Below the pieces are notes generated by a model. That model was not told the DNA's origin. It worked only from the letters and a program-made list of their open reading frames with translations, and searched no databases. Position numbers and translations under genes: made by a program. From Psychroserpens sp. NJDZ02 (GTDB lineage: Bacteria; Bacteroidota; Bacteroidia; Flavobacteriales; Flavobacteriaceae), in contig NZ_CP039451.1 of the NCBI RefSeq assembly GCF_004843725.1, positions 1,362,501-1,426,500 on the forward strand: 64,000 nucleotides of DNA. The letters are read 5' to 3'. Positions 33,666-44,000 of this stretch are shown piece after piece; position 1 is the first letter of the stretch, and the number at the start of each line of letters is the position of its first letter.

Positions 33666-34358
33666 ATGATAACTTACATTATTTTTTCACTATTTGGATT
33701 AACTGTAGCAGTTATATTTTTTCTAAACTACTATTTTAGCTCTAAAACAAAAATCTTAAGACGTTTAAAACAAGTGTCTTTTAGTCGCATTAGTAGTTTA
33801 CAAAATAACAAATTTGCAAAAATTGAAGGTCTTGCCCTGAATATTGAAGATCCTTTAATAGCGCCATTAAGCAAACGTAAATGTGTGTATTATAAAATTA
33901 AAATCGAGAAAAAGGTAAGTTCAGGTAAAAATTCGCGTTGGGAAACAATCGTTGACCAAAAGGTCATCCAAGATTTTTTTATTGAACAAACAGGAGAACG
34001 CCTTATTATATTACCGACGGTAAATAAAAACAACTATTATGACTATTTGGTTACAGATAGAAATACTAGTTCTGGAACATTTAATGATCCAACCCCAGGA
34101 TTTAAAGCCCTTTTAGAATACTATAATATCCAATCAGAAACCTTTTTTGGTTTTAACAAACAGCTACGTTATAGCGAAGCAATTTTAGAAGTTGGAGAAC
34201 CTGTAACTGTAGCTGGCCATGTTAAATGGATAAAACTAGAAGATCCTGTAAAGGATTACAATTACTCACGTATCGCCTCACTTACGGCTAAACCGAAAGA
34301 TAAAATTTTAATTACCGATAGTCCTGAAGCTTTACGACCAAAATTTGGTCGTGCTTAA
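33666..34358 (+). CDS. GIDE-domain-like membrane protein
   Basis: The 230-residue protein has one N-terminal membrane helix (about residues 4-26). The rest fits the GIDE domain first described in eukaryotic E3 ligases and also found in prokaryotes, with IEGLALNIEDPLIAPLSKRK, CVYYKIKIEKKVSSGKNSRW, FFIEQTGERLIILPT, SEAILEVGEPVTVAGHVKWI and the C-terminal KILITDSPEAL. There is no RING domain. Its function in bacteria is unknown; a membrane-surface role is possible. It stands 54 bases after DUF2891 and is convergent with the CBS gene. Confidence 0.75.
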   Translation: MITYIIFSLFGLTVAVIFFLNYYFSSKTKILRRLKQVSFSRISSLQNNKFAKIEGLALNIEDPLIAPLSKRKCVYYKIKIEKKVSSGKNSRWETIVDQKVIQDFFIEQTGERLIILPTVNKNNYYDYLVTDRNTSSGTFNDPTPGFKALLEYYNIQSETFFGFNKQLRYSEAILEVGEPVTVAGHVKWIKLEDPVKDYNYSRIASLTAKPKDKILITDSPEALRPKFGRA

Positions 34359-34364
34359 TACATC

Positions 34365-34832
34365 TTATTTCCAGTTATGTCCTTTTAATTGCATAGCGGC
34401 TTTTAGTATGTCTTTTTGACTAATTTGCCCCACTAATTTTCCGTCTTCTACTATTGGAAAACGCCTACGTTTAGATTCCAAAAAGCGGTTAGCAGCATCA
34501 AAAACATTAAGATTACCATCTATAGTTTCTACATTTTTAGCCATATGCTGCGCTACACTATTGTTTTGCGTTGGCATGTTATAATATCTGCTATCACTAA
34601 TTTGTTTGATACAATCCCCTTCAGAGATAATACCAATTAATTCATTTTTCTCGTTGACCACTGGTCCTCCAGAAATTTTATACTTTATCAGCGTATCAAT
34701 CACTTCCTCCACACTTTGTGTCGCTTTAAAAGTTATTAAATCTCTTGTCATATAATCACTAACCTTTAAAGATTGATTACTTTCTGCTTGCTGTTGCCCT
34801 TTTCTTGGTCCTTCAAAACTTTTAATTCCCAT
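34365..34832 (-). CDS. CBS-pair domain protein
   Basis: The 155-residue protein has two CBS motifs: YMTRDLITFKATQSVEEVID with PVVNEKNELIGIISEGDCIK, and MAKNVETIDGNLNVFDAANR with RRFPIVEDGKLVGQISQKDI. A tandem CBS pair binds adenine nucleotides (AMP, ATP, SAM or similar) to sense cell state. There is no fused output domain, so it may bind to partners. The N-terminal 25 residues (FEGPRKGQQQAESNQ) are unstructured. It is convergent with the GIDE-like gene with 6 bases between. Confidence 0.88.
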   Translation of the reverse strand: MGIKSFEGPRKGQQQAESNQSLKVSDYMTRDLITFKATQSVEEVIDTLIKYKISGGPVVNEKNELIGIISEGDCIKQISDSRYYNMPTQNNSVAQHMAKNVETIDGNLNVFDAANRFLESKRRRFPIVEDGKLVGQISQKDILKAAMQLKGHNWK

Positions 34833-34942
34833 ATCTATTATTTTATTTCACTTAAAGTTACTGATTTTAAAGCATTTAACCTAAACCCTTAACACACACA
34901 ATATTTGATTACTTTTATATCAACTAATTAACGCGCCTTAAA

Positions 34943-37243
34943 ATGTTAAAAAAAGCAATTGCTATACTTATAATCATTCTTGCTGTTTACGCCAGTTTTG
35001 ATGCCTTATTACCAAATAAAATTTCTGATTTAGAAACCCCTTTACATCAGTTTTCTACAGAACGTGCTTTAATTCAATTAGCCCAAATCTCTAAAAAACC
35101 ACATTATACCGGTAGCGAAGCGCACGCAAAGGTGAGACACTATATTGTTTCAGAATTAGAGAAATTAGGATTGGAGACCCAACTACAAGAAGGGTATACA
35201 ATAAGTAAATGGGGTAATTTGGCAAAACCAATAAACATACTTGCTAGAATAAAAGGAACTGCAAATACTAAAGCATTAATGCTATTAACGCATTACGATA
35301 GCAATCCACATAGTGCTATTGGTGCCAGTGACGCTGGTTCTGGAGTTGTAACAATCCTAGAAGGTGTACGTGCTTTTTTAGCAGAAGGCAAACAACCCAA
35401 AAACGATATAATCATTGGTATTACAGATGCTGAGGAATTAGGTTTAAATGGTGCCGATTTGTTTGTTAACCAACACCAATGGGCCAAAGATATTGGTTTA
35501 GTTTTAAATTTTGAAGCTAGAGGAAGTGGTGGCCCAAGTTATATGCTTATCGAAACTAATGGTGGAAATGCCAATTTGATGAAACAATTTGTAGCTGCGC
35601 ATCCTAAATTCCCTGTAGCAAATTCCTTAGCCTACAGCATATACAAGATGCTGCCAAATGATACCGACTTAACGGTTTTTAGACGTGATGGTGATATCGA
35701 AGGTTTCAATTTTGCGTTTATCGACGATCATTTTGATTATCATACCAAAATGGATAATTACGAACGGTTGGACAAAAACACTTTAGAACATCAAGGCAGT
35801 TACATCATGCCTTTATTGCATCATTTTAGCCAAGCCAATTTAAACCAAGTAAAAAGCACAGAAGACTATATTTACTTTAACGTCCCATTTTTTAATACTG
35901 TAATCTATCCTTTTAGCTGGATATATCCCATGTTACTAGTAGCTAGTATCCTTTTTATTGGGCTAATTATTTATGGTTTTAGACATAAAAAACTCCAACC
36001 TAAAGCAGTTGGTAAAGGATTTTTAGCTTTTATACTAAGTCTCGCTTTTAGTGGCATCATTACCTTTTTTGGATGGCAATTTATAAATATGCTATATCCT
36101 AAATATGGAGAACTACTGCACGGTTTTACTTATAATGGTCACACTTATATTTGGTTTTTTGTATTACTAAGTTTAGGTATTAGCTTTTTATTTTACAGTA
36201 AGATTTATAAAATAAATAATACTGCCAGTTTAATAATTGCCCCTTTAACCTTTTGGTTACTAATCTGCACAGCAGTAGCATTACAATTGGAAGGAGCTAG
36301 CTTTTTTATAATTCCTGTTTATTTTGGGGTACTAGCACTTTATGTTTTAATTAGACAACAGCAACCCAACTTAATAGGAATGGCATTATTATGCATTCCT
36401 GCCTTATTTATCCTATCCCCTTTTATTAAAATGTTTCCTGTTGGCTTAGGTTTAAAAATGGTAGTGGTCAGTGCTATTTTTACGGTGCTCCTTTTTGGAT
36501 TATGCTTACCTGTTTTTGGATTTTTAAAGCATAAAAAGAGATGGAGTTACTTGTTCTTTTTCTTCGGAATGATTGCCTTTTTTATAGCACATCTTAATTC
36601 GGCATTTACACCGGACACTCCAAAACCAAATAGTTTAGTTTATACCCTTAATACGGATGACAATACCGCACTTTGGGCCACTTACGATACCGTGTTGGAT
36701 AACTATACTAAAAACTTTATCGGAGAAGCGCCTACAGAAGCCTCTGCTTTAAACAGCAATACATTTGGCAGTAAGTATGCCACAGGTTTTACTTATGCTT
36801 CTAATGCGCCTGTAAAAGCTATTCCTAGGCCAAAAATTGAAGTCTCTAACGATACAATCATTGGTGACACCCGTTATTTTGATATTTGCATCATGCCACA
36901 ACGTAATGTACAACGCATGGAGCTATTTTCAGATTCGACAAACCACTATAAATCTTTCAAAATTAATGGTATTGACGCTTATCGATCTGAAGGTGATTCT
37001 TTAGTCTTTAAAAACCGAAAGCATAATAGACTGTTTAGCTTTTTTGTGAGTAAAGATGAAACATTAGACATGCAGATTAGCGTTCCTAAAAACCAAACGA
37101 CTCAATTACAATTATTTGAAGCGTCTTTTGACTTGTTAAATAATGACTTGTTTAGTATCCCAAAAAGAAGTGAGAATATGATTCCAAAACCCTTTGTTTT
37201 AAATGATGCGGTCGTGATAAAAAAGACGATTATAATCAAATAA
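34943..37243 (+). CDS. M28-family membrane-anchored peptidase
   Basis: The 766-residue protein has an N-terminal membrane helix (about 4-20) and a zinc peptidase domain. Motifs are PHYTGSEAHAKVRHYIVSEL, LLTHYDSNPHSAIGASDAGS with zinc His and Asp, GITDAEELGLNGADLF with the catalytic glutamate pair, and EARGSGGPSYM and DDHFDYHTKMDN with further ligands. Then about eight to nine membrane helices (about 325-545) and a C-terminal soluble domain (about 560-766) follow. This fits the M28 family of ER/periplasm-type aminopeptidases with multi-pass tails (FXNA-like). It probably cleaves peptides outside the cytosol. The TPR-like gene follows 79 bases later. Confidence 0.88.
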   Translation: MLKKAIAILIIILAVYASFDALLPNKISDLETPLHQFSTERALIQLAQISKKPHYTGSEAHAKVRHYIVSELEKLGLETQLQEGYTISKWGNLAKPINILARIKGTANTKALMLLTHYDSNPHSAIGASDAGSGVVTILEGVRAFLAEGKQPKNDIIIGITDAEELGLNGADLFVNQHQWAKDIGLVLNFEARGSGGPSYMLIETNGGNANLMKQFVAAHPKFPVANSLAYSIYKMLPNDTDLTVFRRDGDIEGFNFAFIDDHFDYHTKMDNYERLDKNTLEHQGSYIMPLLHHFSQANLNQVKSTEDYIYFNVPFFNTVIYPFSWIYPMLLVASILFIGLIIYGFRHKKLQPKAVGKGFLAFILSLAFSGIITFFGWQFINMLYPKYGELLHGFTYNGHTYIWFFVLLSLGISFLFYSKIYKINNTASLIIAPLTFWLLICTAVALQLEGASFFIIPVYFGVLALYVLIRQQQPNLIGMALLCIPALFILSPFIKMFPVGLGLKMVVVSAIFTVLLFGLCLPVFGFLKHKKRWSYLFFFFGMIAFFIAHLNSAFTPDTPKPNSLVYTLNTDDNTALWATYDTVLDNYTKNFIGEAPTEASALNSNTFGSKYATGFTYASNAPVKAIPRPKIEVSNDTIIGDTRYFDICIMPQRNVQRMELFSDSTNHYKSFKINGIDAYRSEGDSLVFKNRKHNRLFSFFVSKDETLDMQISVPKNQTTQLQLFEASFDLLNNDLFSIPKRSENMIPKPFVLNDAVVIKKTIIIK

Positions 37244-37322
37244 AATCAACGCATTAATTAATAACCCTTTAAGACAAAACATGAAATATTTTCATAATTT
37301 TGACATAATTAAAAACATAACA

Positions 37323-38018
37323 ATGAAAAACATAATTTATCTAGCTATTTTCAGCTTTAGTTTTGGAGCTACTGCCCAATCCAATGATGCGTTGGCTAAA
37401 CATTACGAAGCCTATTACAAACAAATGAAGACTCAAGGAGATGTTCAAGGTATTATTAACGCAATAACACATCTTAATGTTTTAAAGCCATCTGAAGCTA
37501 GAAAAGATACTCTAGCTTATGTTTATTTAAACGAAGGAAAGTTTAATCAAGCGTTAAATACTATTGGTATAGAACAAAAATCTACAGATTCTGACATGGC
37601 TCTGGAAGTAAAAGCTGTATCATTAAAATCTTTAGGAAATATAAAAGCGTCTCTGCCATTTTTTGAAACCATTTATACTAAGTATCAAAATCCGCAAGTC
37701 GCTTATGAATTAGCTGAAATAAACTTAAATCTAAACAACCTTACTGATGCTAAAAAATACATAGATTTAGGTTTTGTTGATGTAAAAGACAGCCAAGGTA
37801 AAAGTTTTTACGAAACCCAGCAACCTTACAAGGTTCCCTTAAAATCTGCTTTTTACTATCTAGATGCCTTAGTAAAATTTAATGAAAACAAAGACACTAA
37901 TAAACCTGCAGCTTTATTACTTCTAGACAAAGCTCTAGCTATTGAGCCAGGTTTTAATATGGCTCAACTTGCTAAAAATGCTTTATCACCTCAAGAGGCA
38001 ACAAAGACAGAAAACTAA
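37323..38018 (+). CDS. Exported TPR-like protein
   Basis: From the ATG at 37323 the product has 231 residues with a signal peptide MKNIIYLAIFSFSFGATAQS. A longer frame from 37281 adds 14 non-signal residues (MKYFHNFDIIKNIT) that would spoil the signal, so the inner ATG is preferred. The mature protein has helix pairs as in TPRs (ALAKHYEAYYKQMKTQGDVQ, LAYVYLNEGKFNQALNTIG, VAYELAEINLNLNNLTDAKK, LLLLDKALAIEPGFNMAQLA). It may serve as a protein-binding factor in the periplasm. A strong terminator follows. Confidence 0.75.
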   Translation: MKNIIYLAIFSFSFGATAQSNDALAKHYEAYYKQMKTQGDVQGIINAITHLNVLKPSEARKDTLAYVYLNEGKFNQALNTIGIEQKSTDSDMALEVKAVSLKSLGNIKASLPFFETIYTKYQNPQVAYELAEINLNLNNLTDAKKYIDLGFVDVKDSQGKSFYETQQPYKVPLKSAFYYLDALVKFNENKDTNKPAALLLLDKALAIEPGFNMAQLAKNALSPQEATKTEN

Positions 38019-38034
38019 TTTAATACTAACTCAT

Positions 38035-38068
38035 AAAAAAAGCCTTCCAATTGGAAGGCTTTTTTTAT
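38035..38068. terminator. Bidirectional terminator
   Basis: AGCCTTCCAATTGGAAGGCT (38041-38060) is a perfect palindrome with an A-run before and a T-run after it. It can end both the plus-strand TPR-like gene and the minus-strand cassette of adhesin, PorP and PorE-like genes. Confidence 0.88.
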
Positions 38069-38083
38069 TACTAAATAGGTGAT

Positions 38084-40030
38084 TTATTTTACTATAATAA
38101 ATTCACTTCTTCTGTTTAATTGATGTTCAGACTCACTACAAGGCGTACCGTCACTACATCTATTTCGCAGTTGTGTTTCTCCATACCCTTGACCTGTTAG
38201 TCTTGCGCTATTAATACCTCCAACATTAACTAAATAGTCTATTGTAGATTTAGCTCTTCTATTAGATAAATCAAGATTATACGCACTTGTATTACGACTA
38301 TCCGTATGCGATCTCACATCAATATTAACATTAGAATACACATTTAAGAAATCAATGATTTTACGTAATTCTACTTCTGCGTCTTGTCTTATATAAGCTT
38401 TATCTAAATCAAAGTAAATAATATTTATACCTAATAAAGGTGCAATATCCGTTCCTAATGGCGCAGGAAGCACATCTTGTTTTTTCATAAATAAAGTACG
38501 CTCTACAACACCTGTCCTATTTGGTGTATTAAACACTTTTTCGGCTGGGCTATACGCTTCTTTAGTAGACCTAATAGAATAGGTTTGAGAACAATCTAAA
38601 GTAAAATTAAAACTACCATCTATTCTAGACGTCTTTTCATCTATAACTTTATTGTTTTCATTCAACAGATACACCACAGCTTTGGCTATTGGTTGGTCAT
38701 CTTTAACATCTAATACAATTCCATTGATAGATTGTTCGCACTTGGTAATTAATGGTTTTATACTTTTAAAACTATAAATATCATCATCTCCAACACCTCC
38801 AGTTCTATTTGAAGCAAAATACCCAATCCCAGTTATATTATTAATAATAAAAGTAAAATCATCATCTGGTCCGTTTACAGGTCTTCCTAAATTAAAAACA
38901 TCGCCTACTTTATTATCGTTTAAATCTGAAACAAAAATATCCAATCCTCCTAAACCGACATGCCCATCTGATGCAAAATACAGTTTATTATCTTTACTAA
39001 TAAATGGAAACGTTTCTCTTCCTTCAGTATTAATTTTATCTCCAAGATTTTTAATTTCTCCAAATACACCATTGTTTACTTCCACTTTATATAAATCTGA
39101 TAATCCTTTTGTTCCAGGCATATCACTAGCAAAATACAATGTTTTTTCGTCAGGACTCAGGGCTGGATGTGCTACAGAATATTGATTGCTATTAAATGGC
39201 AACTCTTCCACATCCCAATGTGTACTCCCTTTATCAATTCTTTTTCCTCTGTATAATTTTAGTCTATTTGTACCCTCTTCATCCTGTTTATAATCTTCAT
39301 CAGTATAATTGTTTCTTGTAAAATATAGCGTTAAACCATCTTTAGTAAAAACAGCAGTAGACTCATGATAAATAGAATTTATATCACTACTAAACTTAGA
39401 ACTACTAGGTTTTGAAACCTCTGTATTATTTAATTTATATAGGTCTAAAAAAGGTTGTTCATTCCAATCATGAACTCTTTTAGAAAACCCTCTAGTATCT
39501 CTATTAGAAGCATAAATCAAAGCGCCTTGATAAAACGACGGAGCAAAATCTGATAATTTAGAATTAAAGTTTACGTTTATAAGTTCAAAACGTCCCGATT
39601 GGAGTTCTATTTCTTCTAAATAATTTCTTTCATTTACAAATAAATTAGCACGGTAATCCTCTCCTTTAGTTTCATGGAATTTCTCCATTACGACATCTGA
39701 AGCAAAATATTTTTCATCACTCTTTAAAGACAGCGCATAACGATAGATATATTCTGGTTCTATATTATCCGATGAATCAAATAATTGACCATACCATTTA
39801 GCTGCATTTTTATAATCCGCATTAAAATAATAAGAATCCCCTAAGTTTTTTAATAGTTGATCGGAATTAACGCCATCGCTAGCTGCTTTTAAGTAAGACT
39901 CTCTTGCCTCTATATAGGCTAATTTATCAAACTCTTTATTTCCTTCTGTGACTTCTTTTTTCTCTTGCGCCAATAAAACATTTATTGACAGAAAAAATAA
40001 GGTTATATATATTGTAATTTTATTTCTCAT
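38084..40030 (-). CDS. PorE-like OmpA-family protein, cassette 1
   Basis: The 648-residue exported protein has a signal peptide (1-22), a TPR-like helical region (about 25-110), a beta-propeller of PD40/WD40 type (about 160-430) with SPDEKTLYFASDMPGTKGLS and DNKLYFASDGHVGLGGLDIF, and a CarboxypepD regulatory-like domain (about 437-510). The C-terminal OmpA peptidoglycan-binding domain (about 525-648) has YFDLDKAYIRQDAEVELRK and DVRSHTDSRNTSAYNLDLSN. This order matches PorE of the type IX secretion system, which links outer-membrane parts to peptidoglycan. It comes 18 bases after PorP/SprF and ends the operon. The paralogue at 52877-54820 is very similar. Confidence 0.9.
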   Translation of the reverse strand: MRNKITIYITLFFLSINVLLAQEKKEVTEGNKEFDKLAYIEARESYLKAASDGVNSDQLLKNLGDSYYFNADYKNAAKWYGQLFDSSDNIEPEYIYRYALSLKSDEKYFASDVVMEKFHETKGEDYRANLFVNERNYLEEIELQSGRFELINVNFNSKLSDFAPSFYQGALIYASNRDTRGFSKRVHDWNEQPFLDLYKLNNTEVSKPSSSKFSSDINSIYHESTAVFTKDGLTLYFTRNNYTDEDYKQDEEGTNRLKLYRGKRIDKGSTHWDVEELPFNSNQYSVAHPALSPDEKTLYFASDMPGTKGLSDLYKVEVNNGVFGEIKNLGDKINTEGRETFPFISKDNKLYFASDGHVGLGGLDIFVSDLNDNKVGDVFNLGRPVNGPDDDFTFIINNITGIGYFASNRTGGVGDDDIYSFKSIKPLITKCEQSINGIVLDVKDDQPIAKAVVYLLNENNKVIDEKTSRIDGSFNFTLDCSQTYSIRSTKEAYSPAEKVFNTPNRTGVVERTLFMKKQDVLPAPLGTDIAPLLGINIIYFDLDKAYIRQDAEVELRKIIDFLNVYSNVNIDVRSHTDSRNTSAYNLDLSNRRAKSTIDYLVNVGGINSARLTGQGYGETQLRNRCSDGTPCSESEHQLNRRSEFIIVK

Positions 40031-40048
40031 AGTAATTGTTTTTGGGGG

Positions 40049-40993
40049 TTAGAAGAATCTTGGAGAAATCATACGGTTATTTCTTTTGAATAATTCAAAT
40101 CTTAAAAATACTTCATAAGATCCGTCATTAAATTGCTGCAATTCTGTCGTTTCTCTATCATACGCAATACCAAGCATAATCTGATCTGAAACTTGAAAAC
40201 CAGCCATAGCACTCATTGCGGCATCCCACCTATAAGCAAGACCTAATGTTAACTTTTCTTTTAATAAAACACTAGCAGATAAATCTACTTGTAATGGTGC
40301 TCCATCAACAACTTTAAATAGTGTAGATGGTTTAAATTTGATATCCGGAGTTAAGTCAAATATTTTTCCTGCCATAACATAAAAATTAACCTTTTCCTTT
40401 GCTGTTGCGAAAGAGTTGTTATTTGCTGCGTTTTCATCAAAATGTTCTGTCTCTAAAATGTTGGGAGCACTTAATCCTAAATAAAACGTGTCTGTATAAT
40501 AGTAAAGCCCTAATCCAAATTGTGGCGAAAATTTATTATCCACATTTATTTCCGTATCAGAATCACCCTGGTTGAAAGCCCCTGTATTTAACTTATTGGT
40601 ATCTATATTTAAAAAATGACCACCAGCCTTAAGTCCTAATGCTAACTTAGCATCATTTGCCAAGTCTAAGGTGTAACTAAAAGATAAGTCAATATAGGTT
40701 TCACTAGTAATAAATATTTCATCTTGTGTAATGTTAAGACCTACTCCAACCTTGTCCCCTACAGGCGAGTGTAATGACGCTGTAAAGGTATCTGGTGCAC
40801 CGTCTAAACCAACCCATTGTGTTCTATACAAGCCTACAAAACTTAATACATCTCTAGAACCTGCATACGCAGGATTAACACTAAGCGTGTTATACATGTA
40901 TTGAGTGTATTGCGCATCTTGTTGCGCATAACTTTGGTTAGAATAAAACCCTAGTCCTATTAAGGCTAAAACAATTATGTAATAATTTTTCAT
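40049..40993 (-). CDS. PorP/SprF-family type IX secretion membrane protein, cassette 1
   Basis: The 314-residue product has a signal peptide with SYAQQDAQYTQYMYNTLSVN just after it. PAYAGSRDVLSFVGLYRTQW is the family signature for PorP/SprF, outer-membrane beta-barrels of the type IX secretion system. The end is EVFLRFELFKRNNRMISPRFF, another hallmark. In Flavobacterium johnsoniae SprF is needed to export the giant adhesin SprB, and the gene order here (adhesin, then PorP/SprF) suggests a dedicated export or anchoring role. It is preceded by a conserved hairpin (41010-41035) and is nearly the same as the copy at 54839-55783. Confidence 0.93.
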   Translation of the reverse strand: MKNYYIIVLALIGLGFYSNQSYAQQDAQYTQYMYNTLSVNPAYAGSRDVLSFVGLYRTQWVGLDGAPDTFTASLHSPVGDKVGVGLNITQDEIFITSETYIDLSFSYTLDLANDAKLALGLKAGGHFLNIDTNKLNTGAFNQGDSDTEINVDNKFSPQFGLGLYYYTDTFYLGLSAPNILETEHFDENAANNNSFATAKEKVNFYVMAGKIFDLTPDIKFKPSTLFKVVDGAPLQVDLSASVLLKEKLTLGLAYRWDAAMSAMAGFQVSDQIMLGIAYDRETTELQQFNDGSYEVFLRFELFKRNNRMISPRFF

Positions 40994-41009
40994 TTTGTAT
41001 ATGTTTAAA

Positions 41010-41035
41010 CCAGTAACTCAGAAATGAGTTACTGG
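41010..41035. repeat. Hairpin between adhesin 1 and porP 1
   Basis: CCAGTAACTC pairs exactly with GAGTTACTGG around a 6-base loop. In the direction of transcription (minus) only a short TTT follows, so termination would be partial. An equivalent hairpin is at 55803-55826 in cassette 2, indicating selection. It may set adhesin/PorP stoichiometry or protect a processed mRNA end (inference). Confidence 0.6.
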
Positions 41036-41046
41036 GATTTGATAAT

Positions 41047-44000
41047 TTATTTTCTATTAATATATAATGGTCCAGCTTTTTGCTCAGATTTACCATCATT
41101 GTTGAAATAAGTTAATACATAATAGTACGTTCCTATAGGAAGTTTTTCATCCCTTTTAACAGTAACTCGACCTTCAGAAACACCTCTAAAGAATTTACCA
41201 CCTATACCATAACCATCTACATTGTATACTTCAACACCCCAACGGTTATAAATCTGTAGTGTATTATTTGGATAGTTTTCAATACCACTAATTACAAATA
41301 CATCATTATTTCCATCTCCATTAGGCGTCATAATATCAAATATATTTAAACCGTCTTCAGCTTCAGGATTACCATTATTACACTCTGCATAATCAGGAAT
41401 TCCATTATCATTATTATCAGCTAATTCTTCTCCATTTGTAAAGCCATCTCCATCACCATCACAATCGCAGTCTGCATTTAACCAAGCATCACTAACTATT
41501 GTAATATCCTGACTTTCGAAGTCAAAATCACAAGCATCATTTGGATCAGTCTCATCAATAACTTCAGTTCCATTATCAACACCATCACCATCACAATCGG
41601 CAAGGTTCCATCCTTCTGAAGTAGCAACTGTTTGACTAGTTACAAGGAAATCACAACTATCAAAAGGGTTTGTATCATCTAATATTTCATCTTCATTTGT
41701 AACACCATCGCCATCACAATCTCCATTATTAAAGAATGAATCTGTTACAAGTGTTTGACTGGTTATTACTAGACTACAATTATCTAATGGGTCAGTAGCA
41801 TCTAACACTTCATCTTCATTTGCAACACCATCGCCATCACAATCTCCATTATTCCATTCGCCTGAAGGTGCAACTGTCTGACTTATTAGCACAAAGTCAC
41901 ACGGATCATTAGCATTGGTCCCATCTTCAAATTCATTTCCATTAGTCACTCCATCACCATCACAATCTAAATCATCAAAATTCATTGTTATAATAGTAAT
42001 ATCTACACTATTGACATCAAAATCACAAGGATTTTGCGGATCTGTACCGTCTAATAATTCTTGTCCATTAATAACACCATCACCATCACAATCAGTACCG
42101 TTCCATTCCACTGACGGTGTAATTGTTTGACTTGCTGTTAAGAAATCACAAAGATCATTTGGATTTGTACCATCAGCGATCTCTGTTAAATTAGTTACTC
42201 CATCACCATCACAATCAGCGATTATAAAGTCCCCTGATGTTTCCAAGGTCTGGTTTGCTACAATAAAATCACATGGATCTAATGGGTCAGTACCATCTAT
42301 AACTTCTGTACCATTTATAACACCATCTCCATCACAATCTCCAGCGTTCCAAACATCTGCAGGTGTAGTATCAATACTAGTGTAGTCTAAATCACATTGG
42401 TCTAGAGGATCTGTTCCATCCATAATTTCTGTTCCATTTGAAACACCATCTCCATCACAATCTAATGCTTCCCAAATAGGCGTTTGCGGCATTGATATGC
42501 TAGCTAACATAAACTCACATGGATTTTGTGGATCTGTTCCATCAATAACTTCATCTCCATTTGTTACTCCGTCACCATCACAGTCTAAACTATTCCAAAC
42601 GGTTGTTGGTGTAGTATCTTGACTTGTCACATTAAAATCACATGGATCTAAAGGATTTGTCCCATCTATTATTTCTGTACCATTAGTAACTCCATCGCCA
42701 TCACAATCTGAAGTAGTAAAATCTTCTGAAACTGTTAATGTTTGACTTGACACTACAAAATCACATGGATCTTGAGGATCGGTTCCATCAATTAATTCTG
42801 TACCATTTGATACACCATCACCATCGCAATCTAATGCTTCCCACATAGCAGTAACAACTGTTACATCTTGTGACATTAACAGATAACTACATGGATCTTG
42901 TGGATTAGTGCCATCATTAATTTCTGTACCATTACTAACACCATCTCCATCACAATCGGCTGTTAACCATTCAAAAGAAACTATATTAATATTTTGTCCT
43001 GAAGCATCATAATCACAAGGATCGATAGGGTCAGTACCTGTAAGTATTTCATTACCATTACTAACACCATCTCCATCACAATCGGCGTTTAAGTACACAT
43101 CACTTTGAACAACAGTTACACTAGATGCTATGAAATCACAAGAGTCATTTGGATCAGTACCATCTGCAATCTCATCACTATTAATAACTCCGTCACTATC
43201 ACAATCTGCTGCTAAATAAGCGCCACTCTGAGTAAGAGTTACATCTTCAACATTAAAATCACATGGATCATTTGGATCTGTTGCATTTGGACCAGCTGTA
43301 CCACTCGTATCAGGATCTACCTCTGTTCCGTTTGAAACGCCATCTCCATCACAATCTGCCATGTACCATGCACTAGTTGTATCTGTTAAGTCAACACTTG
43401 TTAGATTTCCACCGATACAAGGATCATTTAGATCTGTCCCATTTGCAATCTCGTTACAATCAGTTACACCATCTCCATCCGTATCTGTTAATGCGAATTC
43501 CGTATCAACAGGATCACAAGCATTAGTCGGGTCACTTGTTCCAGAAGGAACTTCTGAAGTTAATGGATTATCCAACCCTGTTGTTTCCTCACAATCTGTT
43601 AAACCATCGCCATCACTATCTACTAATGATGATCCTTCTATTGGGTCACAAGCATCATTTGGATCAGTTGTTCCAACAGGTATTAATGCTGTATTTGGAT
43701 TATCAACTCCTGTTGTTTCTTCACAATCTGTTAAGCCATCGCCATCACTATCCACTACACTTGATGTTGAGATAGGATCACAAGCATCAAATGGATTTGA
43801 TGTTGGTCCATCGGAATCTACTGGTGGTACTAATAACGTGTTTGGATTATCAATTCCTGTTGTTTCCTCACAGTCCGTTAAGCCATCACCATCACTATCT
43901 AATAATGACGAACCATCTATTGGGTCACAGGCATTATTTGGGTCTGTTGTCCCCACTGGTATTAATGGTGTGTTTGGATTATCAACTCCTGTTGTTTCTT

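Noticed and set aside
33557-33739. 60-codon plus-strand frame overlapping the DUF2891 end and the GIDE-like start
   Set aside because: It is out of frame with two well-supported genes and shows no domain.
37281-37322. Upstream ATG for the TPR-like gene
   Set aside because: It would put 14 polar residues before an otherwise normal signal peptide that begins at the ATG at 37323.
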